Source of the DNA: Actinoplanes octamycinicus
Lineage (GTDB): Bacteria; Actinomycetota; Actinomycetes; Mycobacteriales; Micromonosporaceae
Assembly: GCF_014205225.1 (NCBI RefSeq)
Contig: NZ_JACHNB010000001.1
Coordinates: forward strand, 9,033,501-9,097,500
DNA length: 64,000 bases
Direction: 5' to 3'
In this document: in pieces, positions 28,224 through 36,608 of the stretch
How positions within the stretch are numbered: the stretch's first letter is position 1
How the letters are laid out: each line of letters opens with the position of its first letter
Notes under the pieces: model-generated
The model's input: the letters and a program-made list of their open reading frames with translations, nothing else
Databases searched by the model: none
Told to the model about the DNA's origin: nothing
Translations under genes and position numbers: made by a program

Positions 28224-29066
28224 ATGGTCGCGGTCGTCGAGCTGAGCGAGGGGCCGGGCACCGGCGCGGCCTACGCCCGGGCCGCCCTCGGCATGCTGCG
28301 CCGGGGCGGCTCCACCCTGCCGGACGTCGAGCTGGTGCACCGCGGGGTGGTGGTGGACCGCGAGCACCTGGCCCGCTACGACCGGGTGTGCGGGCTGCGG
28401 CTGACCGACACGCTGCCCGCGACGTATCCGCACATCCTGGCGTTCCCGCTGGCCATGCGGCTGATGTCGGCCGGGGACTTCCCGCTGCCGATGATCGGGC
28501 TGGTGCACGTGTCGAACCGGATCACCGTGCGGCGGGCGATCGACTCGGGGAGCCGGCTGGACCTGACGGTCCGGGCGGTGGACCTGCGGGCGCACCCGCG
28601 GGGACGGCAGTTCGACGTGGTCGCCACCGCCTCGGTGGACGGGGAGGAGGTGTGGCGCGGGGTGTCGACGTACCTCCGGAAGGAGGCTTCGCCTTCCGCG
28701 GCCCCTCCCTCCACTTCTTCTTCTGCCGCTCCGGCCGGGCCCACCGGGGGCGCCGTGTGGCGTCTGCCGGTCCGGACCGGCACCGACTACGCCGCCGTCT
28801 CCGGGGACCGGAACCCGATCCACACGTCCCGGGTCGGCGCGAAACTGTTCGGTTTCCCGCGGCAGATCGCGCACGGCATGTGGACCAAGGCGCGCTCCCT
28901 GGCCGCCCTGGAGGGCCGGCTGCCGGAGTCGTACACCGTCGAGGTCGCCTTCAAGCAGCCGATCCTGCTGCCGTCCACGGTCCGGTTCACCTCGGTGCCG
29001 ACCGCCGCCGGCTGGGAGTTCGGCGTCCACTCGAAGCGCCCCCACCTCACCGGCCAGGTCCGCTGA
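28224..29066 (+). CDS. htdX: MaoC-family 3-hydroxyacyl dehydratase, HtdX-like
   Basis: A 280-residue double hot-dog protein. The C-terminal domain has the hydratase motif DYAAVSGDRNPIH with catalytic Asp/His near residue 190, then FPRQIAHGMWT. A Ser/Pro/Ala-rich linker (about 153-172) joins the N-terminal hot-dog. It starts 1 bp after fabG4 ends, so it is co-translated. It probably hydrates or dehydrates acyl-CoA intermediates. Transcription likely ends at the hairpin near 29090. Confidence 0.88.
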   Translation: MVAVVELSEGPGTGAAYARAALGMLRRGGSTLPDVELVHRGVVVDREHLARYDRVCGLRLTDTLPATYPHILAFPLAMRLMSAGDFPLPMIGLVHVSNRITVRRAIDSGSRLDLTVRAVDLRAHPRGRQFDVVATASVDGEEVWRGVSTYLRKEASPSAAPPSTSSSAAPAGPTGGAVWRLPVRTGTDYAAVSGDRNPIHTSRVGAKLFGFPRQIAHGMWTKARSLAALEGRLPESYTVEVAFKQPILLPSTVRFTSVPTAAGWEFGVHSKRPHLTGQVR

Positions 29067-29075
29067 CCGCGCTGG

Positions 29076-29103
29076 TCCGGGAGCGGGCCGTCCCGCTCCC
29101 GGA
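29076..29103. terminator. Bidirectional hairpin between convergent genes
   Basis: A perfect 12-bp stem (29076-29087 with 29092-29103) around a 4-nt loop sits between the htdX stop (29066) and the stop of the minus-strand secreted protein (29116). There is no clear T tract. Its central place suits termination of both transcripts. Confidence 0.65.
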
Positions 29104-29115
29104 TCGTGGTGGCGG

Positions 29116-29451
29116 TCAGCGGCGCACCGGGCCGCCCTGGTAGCAGTACTCGTTGAAGCCGGACTGGAAGCCCGCCTCGTAGCCGGTGTTGTAGCCCTCG
29201 ATCCACTCGGCGTTCTTGTCGGTGAGGTCGCCCTGCGCCGACGCACCCTGGGTGCAGTCCTCCTTCGCGGCCTTCCGGCCGTCGCTGAACCCCTGCCGGT
29301 AACCGACCCGGTAGTCGTCCGCCGGGGCGGCCTGCGCCGCCGCGGACCGGTCGCTGCCGGGTGCGGCCGCGGCGGGCGTCGCGGTGGCGGCCGGGACGAG
29401 GCTGATCGCGCCGAGGAGCAGGGCGGTCAGGTACTTCTTGGTGCTGTTCAT
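29116..29451 (-). CDS. Small secreted protein, unknown
   Basis: A 111-residue protein with a signal peptide of about 29 residues ending near ATPAAAAPG. The mature part has two Gly/Phe/Tyr-rich copies: DDYRVGYRQGFSDGRKAAKEDC and EWIEGYNTGYEAGFQSGFNEYC, each ending in a Cys that could pair. Such GYxxGF repeats occur in small secreted proteins of unknown role. GGGGGA lies close before the ATG. It is divergent from a LuxR-type gene. Confidence 0.75.
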   Translation of the reverse strand: MNSTKKYLTALLLGAISLVPAATATPAAAAPGSDRSAAAQAAPADDYRVGYRQGFSDGRKAAKEDCTQGASAQGDLTDKNAEWIEGYNTGYEAGFQSGFNEYCYQGGPVRR

Positions 29452-29546
29452 GATTTCCCCCTGGTGGCATCGTTTGGCCTCCTAAATCGTGGCAAAAGGT
29501 GCCCTACGCTGCTATTAGCAGATTTACGTACGGGCGGGGACTGCGG

Positions 29547-30389
29547 ATGGCGGGCGTGAGCGAGCGGGACTACCGCCGCATGCTCGCCGTGGCGACGGCG
29601 GCGCTCGGCGGGCTGGACACCGACGCGCCGTGGGACGGGGTGCGGGCAGCGCTCACCGACTGCTTCCGGGGCGCGGCCACCCTGCACCTGGAAGGGACGC
29701 CGGTCGTTGCGGGGCCGGCACCACTGTGGACGGCCGGGACGCACGAGGAGCTGCCGCGGGGCGCCTCGGTGCGGGTGGGGGTGGCCGGGGGCGCGCTGGC
29801 GCTCGGAGCGGTCAGCGGCGCGGCCGACTGGCACCGGACTCGCTGCGGCCCGCAGCCGTGTCACCTGCTCATCGAGCTGCCCGTCACCCGCGCGTCGCCG
29901 CAGCCGCCCGTTGCCTGCGCGGCGCCGCAGCCGCCCGGCGTCCCTTCGTCGCCGCAGCCGCCCGTTGCCCGCGCGTCGCTGCAGCCGCCCGTCATTCCCG
30001 CGTCGCCGCAGCCGCCCGGCGTCCCTTCGTCGCCGCGGCCTCCCGGTGCCCGCGCGTCGCTGCAGCTGCTCGGCGTCCTGGTCACGTGCCGGCCGGATCG
30101 GCCGTTCGACGCGGCCGACCGGGCCGTGGCACGGCGGTTGCAGCCCCTGCTCACCAGCGTGCAGCGGCATCTGGCGCGGCGGCCGCCCCGGCTGACCGAG
30201 CGCGAGCTGGCCGTGCTCGCCGCCACGGCGGACGGGCTCACCGCGGTGGCGGCCGGGCGGCGGCTGGGGATCTCGCCGCGCACCTTCGAGAAGCATCTGG
30301 AGCGGCTCTACCGCAAGTTCGCCACCCGGGACCGGGTGCACACCGTGCTGCTGGCCCAGGACCTCGGCCTGCTGCCCGGGCGCCGCTGA
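29547..30389 (+). CDS. LuxR-type regulator with 27-bp repeat insertion
   Basis: A 280-residue regulator. The N-terminus MAGVSERDYRRMLAVATAAL matches the paralogue at 30.5-31.4 kb. The C-terminal LuxR HTH (about 215-275) has LTERELAVLAATADGLT and a recognition helix with RTFEKHLERLYRKF. Between the domains, about residues 115-178, lie seven 9-residue repeats like RASPQPPVA encoded by 27-bp units. They form a disordered proline-rich linker not seen in the paralogue. I chose ATG 29547, with GGGGA 7 nt upstream. Confidence 0.8.
   Translation: MAGVSERDYRRMLAVATAALGGLDTDAPWDGVRAALTDCFRGAATLHLEGTPVVAGPAPLWTAGTHEELPRGASVRVGVAGGALALGAVSGAADWHRTRCGPQPCHLLIELPVTRASPQPPVACAAPQPPGVPSSPQPPVARASLQPPVIPASPQPPGVPSSPRPPGARASLQLLGVLVTCRPDRPFDAADRAVARRLQPLLTSVQRHLARRPPRLTERELAVLAATADGLTAVAAGRRLGISPRTFEKHLERLYRKFATRDRVHTVLLAQDLGLLPGRR
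29888..30076. repeat. Intragenic 27-bp minisatellite, about seven units
   Basis: About seven units of 27 bp like GCGTCGCCGCAGCCGCCCG plus a variable tail, within the LuxR gene. The period keeps frame and yields 9-residue Pro-rich repeats. Unit number is likely to vary between strains. Confidence 0.8.
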
Positions 30390-30460
30390 CTGCCCCGACC
30401 GCTCCCGGGTCCGGGCCTCCAGCCTGGCCCTACTCAGCCCGGCCCTTCTTCAGCCCGGCC

Positions 30461-31378
30461 CTATGTAGCCCTTTTTGGCCCAGCTCTGTCTGGCCAAGCT
30501 CTGTCTGGCCCGGCCTTGTCTGGCCCGGCCCTGTCTGGCCCGGCCCTGTCTGGCCCGGCCTGGCCCGGCTCTGGCTTTCTCTCGCCGGCTCGGGTGTCGA
30601 CGGTCGGCAGGATGCCCAGGCTGCGCAACAGCAGCACCGTCCCGAGGCGGTCTCTGGTCCCGCATTTGCGGTAGGCGTTCTCCAGATGCTTGTTCACCGT
30701 GTGACCGGAGATCATCAGCCGCACCGCCACGTCGGCGGTCGACCGACCCTCCGCGATCAGCGCGAGCACGGCCAGCTCCCGCGGCGTCAGGCCGAGATCG
30801 GCCGGGGCCACCTCGGCCGGCCCGGTCGCCTCACGCAGCCGCCGGGTGGTGGCCAGCTGCCGGGCCACGCCGATCAGCAGCGGCTGCACCTCGGTGGCCA
30901 GCGCCCGCTCCCGGTCGGTGAAGTCCCGCCCGGACCGGCACACGATGAACGCGGTCGCCACCCCGACCGGGGTGGGCAGCGGAATGGCCAGGTGCTTGGT
31001 ACCGCCGTCCAGATCGTGATCGCAGGAGTCGTAGGTCTGGGTGGCCCGCCACGCCGACGCCGCCACCACGTCGCTGACCGTCAGCGGCCCGGGATGCCGG
31101 CGCTGCGCGAAGGCGTGCGCCAGCGGATGCTCTGCGCCGTAGACCCGGGCCCGCTCCGCCCACGGGATGGTGGCCACCTCCACCGGCGCGCAGGCCACCC
31201 CGGCGATCGTCCGCGCCGCCGGATCGAACCCGTTCATGAAGAGCGTCGCGTGCCCCCGCAGACACCCGTTCAGCTCGCCGGCGATCGTCGCCGGATACGA
31301 GTCCACCCCCAGCCCGTCCACCAGCGCCGCCGCAAGATCAAGAACCCGCCGATAGTCCCGCTCCACCATCCGAGCCAC
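30461..31378 (-). CDS. LuxR-type regulator with pentapeptide-repeat tail
   Basis: A 305-residue regulator. The GAF-like N-terminal part (about 1-190) with LVDGLGVDSYPATIAGELNG precedes a LuxR HTH (about 205-265) with LTPRELAVLALIAEGRS and HTVNKHLENAYRKC. The C-terminus (about 275-305) is a GPDRA pentapeptide repeated six to seven times, encoded by 15-bp units. Convergent paralogue of the gene at 29.5 kb. GTG 31378 lies 6 nt after TACGAT and aligns with the paralogue's start. Confidence 0.8.
   Translation of the reverse strand: MARMVERDYRRVLDLAAALVDGLGVDSYPATIAGELNGCLRGHATLFMNGFDPAARTIAGVACAPVEVATIPWAERARVYGAEHPLAHAFAQRRHPGPLTVSDVVAASAWRATQTYDSCDHDLDGGTKHLAIPLPTPVGVATAFIVCRSGRDFTDRERALATEVQPLLIGVARQLATTRRLREATGPAEVAPADLGLTPRELAVLALIAEGRSTADVAVRLMISGHTVNKHLENAYRKCGTRDRLGTVLLLRSLGILPTVDTRAGERKPEPGQAGPDRAGPDRAGPDKAGPDRAWPDRAGPKRAT
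30484..30563. repeat. 15-bp minisatellite at a gene 3' end
   Basis: Repeats of CTGTCTGGCCCGGCC (15 bp) run through the last codons of the minus-strand LuxR gene, reading as GPDRA units in protein. More irregular copies continue past its stop toward 30400. A similar G-rich array lies at 63.5 kb. Confidence 0.75.
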
Positions 31379-31442
31379 CAACTAATCGTACATTTCGGGC
31401 GCTCTTGGCAGTGCCGATGCCGGCTGATGGACGCGGACTCGG

Positions 31443-32096
31443 TCAGCGGGGTGTGGCCGGTGAGGTCGGGGTGGCGGGGGCGGGCTGCCACGCGCTGACG
31501 GCGAACCGGCCGGTGCTGCCGAAGTCCAGGGCGGCTTCCGGCTCGACGGTCTGGGGTAGGCGGCCGGCGACCGGCGCCACGCGCAGGTATGTGCCGTTGG
31601 CCGGGGGCCGGCGGGTGTCGTCGTAGGTGTTGCGCCAGGCGAGCGCGGCGCTGGCGCGCTGGCCGGGGCGGAGGGTCACCGGTTTCGGCGGGGTGTCCCA
31701 CGGCATGCTGCCGAGGATCTCGGTGACCCCGGTGAGGACCTGGAGGTCGAGCACCTCCTGATCCTCGTCGAGCGCCTGGACCGCCGGGTAGCCGTTCACC
31801 TCGTAAGGCTTCGTGCCGCAGTTGACCAGGGTGATGGTGAGGACGCGCAGGCCCGACGCGGCGTCGCCGCCGCCCGCCTGCACGCGGACGCCCTCGGGCG
31901 GGCAGGCCGGCGCGGTCGGCTGCCCGGCACGGGACGGCGAGGCGGCCGGCGAGGACGTGGACGAGGGCAGCGCGGACGGGGTGGGGACCCAGGGCGCGAC
32001 GCCGTCGGCCGTACCGATCGGGCGTGGTGCGCAGCCGGCGAGCAGAGCGACGACGGCGAGCGGGACGGCACGACGGTAAGCCCAAGATCCGGTCAC
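31443..32096 (-). CDS. DUF4232-type lipoprotein
   Basis: A 217-residue exported lipoprotein: lipobox LLAGCA (Cys about residue 22), Ser/Pro-rich linker to about residue 70, then a DUF4232-like beta domain. That domain contains TITLVNCGTKPYEVNGYPAV, a LRPGQRASAALAWR segment and a paired Cys (TAPACPPEG). Found mainly in actinobacteria; function unknown. I start at GTG 32096 with AGGA 7 nt upstream. It follows the LuxR gene start by 64 bp on the same strand. Confidence 0.75.
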   Translation of the reverse strand: MTGSWAYRRAVPLAVVALLAGCAPRPIGTADGVAPWVPTPSALPSSTSSPAASPSRAGQPTAPACPPEGVRVQAGGGDAASGLRVLTITLVNCGTKPYEVNGYPAVQALDEDQEVLDLQVLTGVTEILGSMPWDTPPKPVTLRPGQRASAALAWRNTYDDTRRPPANGTYLRVAPVAGRLPQTVEPEAALDFGSTGRFAVSAWQPAPATPTSPATPR

Positions 32097-32159
32097 CGGG
32101 CCATCCTGCCCGGCGGGGGCAAACCCGCCGGCGGCGGTGAGCCTGTGCGAGGGTGGTTC

Positions 32160-32558
32160 ATGCCCTTGAGCGCGCATCACCTCAGGACCTCGGTGGCGGT
32201 GTCCGACATCCAGCGGGCGGTCGAGTTCTACGAAGGCCGGCTGGGCCTGCGGGCGCTGTGGTCGGGGCCGAGCGCCCGGATCGCCGACGGTGGCCGGGTC
32301 TACGAGTCCGGTGGCGGGCCGGCGCTGAACGTCTACCAGTCGGTCACCGCCGGGACCACCGCGGCGACCCTGGCCACCTGGTATGTCGACGACCTCGACG
32401 GGATCGTCGACGAGCTGACCGCGGCCGGGGTGGAGTTCGCCCGCTACGACGGGATCGAGCACGACCGGAAGGGGATCACCGACCGGGCCGGCGGCGGCCG
32501 GATCGCCTGGTTCCGCGACCCGGACGGCAACACGTTCGCGATCGAGGCCGACGCCTGA
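32160..32558 (+). CDS. VOC-family protein (glyoxalase-like)
   Basis: A 132-residue VOC (vicinal oxygen chelate) protein with two beta-alpha-beta-beta-beta modules: LRTSVAVSDIQRAVEFYEG at the start and AWFRDPDGNTFAIEAD at the end. Possible metal ligands His, Glu are visible, but the substrate is not known. I chose ATG 32160, with a GAGGGTGG-like site upstream, over an in-frame GTG at 32145. Upstream of a MerR regulator. Confidence 0.8.
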   Translation: MPLSAHHLRTSVAVSDIQRAVEFYEGRLGLRALWSGPSARIADGGRVYESGGGPALNVYQSVTAGTTAATLATWYVDDLDGIVDELTAAGVEFARYDGIEHDRKGITDRAGGGRIAWFRDPDGNTFAIEADA

Positions 32559-32579
32559 CCGCCCGCGGCCGTCGCCCGG

Positions 32580-32610
32580 TTGACTTTCACCCCGGGTGAA
32601 GGTTGAGGCT
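32580..32610 (+). promoter_or_regulatory. MerR-type promoter with 19-bp spacer
   Basis: TTGACT (32580-32585), a 19-bp spacer containing the palindrome TTCACCCCGGGTGAA, and GAGGCT (32605-32610). The GTG start at 32617 is 6 nt after the -10 box. The long spacer with dyad is the signature of MerR-controlled promoters, so this gene likely regulates itself and the VOC gene behind it. Confidence 0.6.
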
Positions 32611-32616
32611 GGGTCC

Positions 32617-33402
32617 GTGAGCGACCTTCTGCCGATCAGCGCGTTCTCCCGGGCGACGCTGCTCTCGGCCAACACGCTGCGGTCCTATCACGAGTCCGGC
32701 CTGCTGGAGCCGGCCGTGGTCGATCCGCGTACCGGGTATCGGAGTTATCGGGCGACCCAGCTGGGCGACGCCACGCTGATCAAGCAGCTGCGTGACCTGG
32801 ACGTGCCGCTGGCCGACATCCGGGCGGTGCTGGCCGCCCGGGACCCGGCGGTGACCCGCCGGGTGCTGGCCACGCACCGGGAGCGGATCAGCGCCCAGCA
32901 GCAGCGGCTGGAGCAGATCCTGGACGCCACCGACGAGCTGCTGGCCGAGCCGGCCGCGGCCACCCCGCTCGCGGTCACCGAGCGGACGCTGCCGCCGGCC
33001 CGCGCGGTCACGCTGACCGCCGAGGTGCGCGAGGCCGACTTCGCCCCGTTCCTGCACGAGGCCTACGCCAAGCTGCGCGCGATGGCGCCGGTCGCGTCGG
33101 GTCCGCTCGGCGCGCTGTTCCCGGCGGAGTTCTCCGACGATCCCGCGCCGGTCACCGCGTTCGTCCCGGTCGACACCGGCGACGAGGTGCTGGCCGGTGG
33201 CCGGTTCGCGGTCGCCGAGTTCGTCGGGCCGTACCGCAGCATGTCCGCCGGGTACCGGGCGCTGGGCGCCTGGCTGGCCGGCGCCGGCTTCGGCATCGCC
33301 GGCCGGGTCCGGGAGTACTACGTGACCGGACCGGGCGACGGCGTGCCCGAGGAGGACTTCCGTACTGAGATCTGCTGGCCCATCGAGTCCCTGGAGAACT
33401 GA
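32617..33402 (+). CDS. MerR-family regulator with GyrI-like effector domain
   Basis: A 261-residue regulator: winged HTH at residues 1-70 (ISAFSRATLLSANTLRSYHESG, then the wing GYRSYRATQ), a coiled helix to about 115, and a C-terminal effector-binding domain (about 130-261) with EFVGPYRSM and EEDFRTEICWPI of the GyrI/multidrug-binding type. It probably senses a small drug-like molecule and controls the overlapping VOC gene. I chose GTG 32617 from the promoter geometry. Confidence 0.85.
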   Translation: MSDLLPISAFSRATLLSANTLRSYHESGLLEPAVVDPRTGYRSYRATQLGDATLIKQLRDLDVPLADIRAVLAARDPAVTRRVLATHRERISAQQQRLEQILDATDELLAEPAAATPLAVTERTLPPARAVTLTAEVREADFAPFLHEAYAKLRAMAPVASGPLGALFPAEFSDDPAPVTAFVPVDTGDEVLAGGRFAVAEFVGPYRSMSAGYRALGAWLAGAGFGIAGRVREYYVTGPGDGVPEEDFRTEICWPIESLEN

Positions 33403-33740
33403 TGATCACCCTTGCCAACATCACCTTCGACTGCGCGGACAGCGCGACGCTGGCCGCCTTCTGGTCGCAGGCCCTGCAGCGCCCGGTCGACGACGGGGCC
33501 AACGAGCACTTCGCCACGATCGGCGCCGACGAGCCCGGCCCGACCCTGATGTTCCTGAAGGTGCCCGAGGCGAAGGCGGCCAAGAACCGCTGCCACGTCG
33601 ACCTGTCCGCGGACGACCGGGACGCCGAGGTCAAGCGGCTGCTCGGCCTCGGCGCCGCCTACCTCGCCGAGCACGACGAGTACGGCCACCAGTGGGTGGT
33701 GCTGCAGGACCCGTCCGGCAACGAGTTCTGCGTGGCGTGA
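33402..33740 (+). CDS. VOC-family protein
   Basis: A 112-residue glyoxalase/bleomycin-resistance-fold protein with NITFDCADSATLAAFWSQAL and a C-terminal VVLQDPSGNEFCV. Its start codon overlaps the MerR stop (TGATG arrangement), so the two are co-translated. In such pairs the VOC protein often handles the compound sensed by the regulator, but no substrate can be named. Confidence 0.82.
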   Translation: MITLANITFDCADSATLAAFWSQALQRPVDDGANEHFATIGADEPGPTLMFLKVPEAKAAKNRCHVDLSADDRDAEVKRLLGLGAAYLAEHDEYGHQWVVLQDPSGNEFCVA

Positions 33741-33743
33741 CGG

Positions 33744-34541
33744 TCAGCCGTCCCGCCACTCGTCCGACTTCAGGTGCGAGCCGGCCTGCGGCCCCATCAG
33801 CAGCATGCCGCCGTCCACCACCCAGGACGCGCCGGTGACGTAGGCGGCCTCCGGCGACGCCAGCATCGCGATCACCGCGGCCACCTCGTTGGCGTCGCCG
33901 GGGCGCCCGGCCGGGATCCCGGGGCGCTCGACGGTGCGCGGGTCGACGTCCTCGTTGCCGGTCATCGCGGTGGCGATCTCGCCGGGCGCCACCGCGTTCA
34001 CGGTGATCCCGGACGCCGCCAGCTCCTGCGCCATCACCTTGGTGAGCAGGCCCAGCCCGCCCTTGGCGGCGCAGTACGCGCCGGAGCCGACCCGCGGGGC
34101 GTGCTCGTGCACGCTGGTCACGTTGATGATCCGGCCACCGCGGCCGGCGGCGAGCATCCGGCGAGCGGCGCGCTGCGCGCAGAGGAACGGGCCGTCCAGG
34201 TCGACGGCGAGCACCTCCCGCCAGTCGTCCCACCCGGTGTCGACCACCGGGGTCGCGATGCCGGTGCCGGCGCAGTTGACCAGCACGCCGAGCCCGCCGA
34301 GCAGGGTGGCCAGTTCGTCGATCACGTCGGCGGCCTCGGGGAGCCGGGTCAGGTCGAGGTGGCGTACCTCGCAGGTCCGGCCGGCGGCGCGGACCTTGTC
34401 CGCGGTGGCCGCGGCGCCGGCCTCGTCGGACCGGAACGTGACCCCGACGTCGAACCCGGCCTTGGCGAGGGCGACCGCGGTGGCCTCGCCGATGCCGGAG
34501 TCGGAGCCGGTGACGATCGCGACTTGGTCATATGTGGGCAT
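33744..34541 (-). CDS. Short-chain dehydrogenase/reductase
   Basis: A 265-residue classical SDR: cofactor motif TGSDSGIG near residue 13, NCAG near 92, catalytic Ser in INVTSVHEHA, Tyr-Lys in YCAAKGG, and VNAVAPGEIATAM. It probably oxidises or reduces a sugar alcohol or ketone with NAD(P). It is convergent with the VOC gene 4 bp away. The substrate is unknown. Confidence 0.85.
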   Translation of the reverse strand: MPTYDQVAIVTGSDSGIGEATAVALAKAGFDVGVTFRSDEAGAAATADKVRAAGRTCEVRHLDLTRLPEAADVIDELATLLGGLGVLVNCAGTGIATPVVDTGWDDWREVLAVDLDGPFLCAQRAARRMLAAGRGGRIINVTSVHEHAPRVGSGAYCAAKGGLGLLTKVMAQELAASGITVNAVAPGEIATAMTGNEDVDPRTVERPGIPAGRPGDANEVAAVIAMLASPEAAYVTGASWVVDGGMLLMGPQAGSHLKSDEWRDG

Positions 34542-34598
34542 GTCCGCCGCATACCCGGGGTAGGGAGGCACACACCTGGGATCGAAGGAGATGATCGG

Positions 34599-35051
34599 AT
34601 GCTGTTCGCCGCGGGCCTGCTCACCTGGACGCTGCTGGCCGGGCCGGTGACCCTGACCGGCCATCCGTGGCTCTGCCTGGCGCTCGGCGTGCTGGCCGGG
34701 GCCGCCTCCCTCGTGGTCACGCACGGCCACGTGGTGCTCCACCGCCGTCAGCGGGCGCTGGTCACGACGGTGCCGCCGCGGGACGAGCTCACCGTGGCGC
34801 CGCGGGACGAGCTCGCGGTGGCGCCGGTCGACGGGCGTACCGGAGCCGCCGTGGCCTTCGGGGCGGCCGGCCTGTTCCTGTTCAGCCTGGTCTTCGGCGG
34901 CCTGGCGATCGGCCTGGGCGTGGCCGCGCTGCGCCGCGGCACGCCGGGCCGGTGGGGTCGCCCGCTGGCCCGCACCGCGATCCTGCTCGGCGTCGCCGAC
35001 CTGGTCGTGCTGGCCGCGCTGCTGGTGACCGGCACCACCCTGCACGGCTAA
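34599..35051 (+). CDS. Small membrane protein, unknown
   Basis: A 150-residue protein with two N-terminal hydrophobic helices (about 2-20 and 25-42), a charged loop with a duplicated PRDELTVA/PRDELAVA segment (24-bp direct repeat in DNA), and two C-terminal helices (about 80-102 and 122-142). GAAGGAG lies 8 nt before ATG 34599. No family is recognised. Confidence 0.65.
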   Translation: MLFAAGLLTWTLLAGPVTLTGHPWLCLALGVLAGAASLVVTHGHVVLHRRQRALVTTVPPRDELTVAPRDELAVAPVDGRTGAAVAFGAAGLFLFSLVFGGLAIGLGVAALRRGTPGRWGRPLARTAILLGVADLVVLAALLVTGTTLHG

Positions 35052-35083
35052 CTAGCGCCTGTTTCGCCAGGCCGAACCAGGCG

Positions 35084-36607
35084 CTAGCGGGGCAGCTCCC
35101 GCGCGACGACCTTGCCGGTGGCGTTGCGGGGCAGCTCGTCCAGGAAGACGACGTCGCGGGGCACGCTGAACCGGGCCCGGTGGTGCCGGACGTGCTCGCG
35201 GACCGCCTCCGGATCGAGGGTCTCGCCGTCGCGCAGCACCAGGTACGCCGCGAGGCGCTGCCCGTACTCGTCGTCCGGCACGCCGATCACCGCCACCTCG
35301 CGGACCTGCGGCAGGTCGGCGAGCAGGCCCTCGACCTCGGCCGGGTAGACGTTCTCCCCACCGGAGACGATCATGTCGTCCTCGCGGCCGTCGACGTAGA
35401 CCCGGCCGTCGGCGTCCACGTGCCCGAGGTCGCCGGTGGCCAGCAGGCCGTCGTGCATGGTCCGGCCCGCGCCGTTGGTGTACCCCTCGAAGAGCATCTC
35501 GTTGCCGACGAAGAGCCGCCCGACCTCGCCGGGCGGGACCGGTGTGCCGGCGTCGTCGAGCACCGCGACCTTCGTACCGTAAGGGGGTCTGCCCGCGGTC
35601 CTGGGGTTGATCCGCAGATCTTGCGGGGTGGCGATGGACGCCCAGGACGCCTCGGTGGAGCCGTAGAGGTTGTAGAGGACGTCGCCGTAGCGGTCCATGA
35701 ACCGGGTGGCCAGGCCGCCGGGCAGGGCCGAGCCGCTGACCGCGACCACCGACAACGCCGGCTTCACGGCCGGCGCCGGCAGCTCCATCAACTGCTGGAT
35801 CATCACCGGGACCGCGATCATCCCGGTGCACTCGTGCCGGACCAGATCGTCGAGGACCGCGGCCGGGTCGAACTTCCGGCGGAGCACGATGGTGGCGCGC
35901 AGCGCGAGGGCGATCTGCAGGCCGGCGAAGCCCCAGGTGTGGAAGAGCGGCGCGGCGATCATCACCCGTTGCTCGGCCCGCAGCGGGATCCGGTCGATCA
36001 CCGAGCAGAGCGGGCGGAAACCGCCCGGTGTCGGCCGGCGGGCCCCTTTCGGCACGCCGGTGGTCCCGGAGGTGAGCACGATGGTCCGGCCGGGGCGCTC
36101 CGGCGGCCGGCTGTCCCGGTGGCTCTCGGCGAGAGCCGTCCCCTCGGAGATCTTCTCGACGCCGTCGACGAGCGCCACCTTCGGCGCGAACTCGTCGTCG
36201 AAGATCAGCGCTCGCAGTCCCTGATCCTTGGCGACGGTGGCCAGCTGGTTCGCCGACAGGCCGGTGTTCATCAGCACCGGGTCGGCGCCCAGCGTGGTCA
36301 CCCCGATCAGCGCCTCGATCATCCGGGCCGAGTTCCGGCACAGCAGCCCGACCCGCTCCCCCGGGACGACCGGCAGGCTGCGGGCCAGCCGCTCGGCGCG
36401 GTCGAGCAGCTGCGCGTAGGACAGGCTGCGCTGGTCGTCGATGACCGCGATCCGGTGCGGACTGCGGGCCGCGGCCTGCCGAAGCTCGCCGGCGAGCCCG
36501 AACCCCCACCGGCCGAGCGCCGCGAACTGCCGCACGATCCGGACCGGGTTGCCCGGGTGCAGCAGCCCGCGCCGCAGCATCGTGCCACCGACGAAGAGCG
36601 CGTCCAT
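35084..36607 (-). CDS. Acyl-CoA synthetase (AMP-forming)
   Basis: A 507-residue ANL-superfamily ligase that activates a fatty or aromatic acid to its CoA thioester. It shows the phosphate-binding loop VLTSGTTGVPKG near residue 180, the adenine motif YGSTEASWA, and the hinge YVDGREDDMIVSGGENVYP. The N-terminal extension (MDALFVGGTMLRRG) is common in actinobacterial FadD proteins. It follows the acyl-CoA dehydrogenase by 1 bp, forming a two-gene operon. Confidence 0.9.
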   Translation of the reverse strand: MDALFVGGTMLRRGLLHPGNPVRIVRQFAALGRWGFGLAGELRQAAARSPHRIAVIDDQRSLSYAQLLDRAERLARSLPVVPGERVGLLCRNSARMIEALIGVTTLGADPVLMNTGLSANQLATVAKDQGLRALIFDDEFAPKVALVDGVEKISEGTALAESHRDSRPPERPGRTIVLTSGTTGVPKGARRPTPGGFRPLCSVIDRIPLRAEQRVMIAAPLFHTWGFAGLQIALALRATIVLRRKFDPAAVLDDLVRHECTGMIAVPVMIQQLMELPAPAVKPALSVVAVSGSALPGGLATRFMDRYGDVLYNLYGSTEASWASIATPQDLRINPRTAGRPPYGTKVAVLDDAGTPVPPGEVGRLFVGNEMLFEGYTNGAGRTMHDGLLATGDLGHVDADGRVYVDGREDDMIVSGGENVYPAEVEGLLADLPQVREVAVIGVPDDEYGQRLAAYLVLRDGETLDPEAVREHVRHHRARFSVPRDVVFLDELPRNATGKVVARELPR

Positions 36608-36608
36608 G

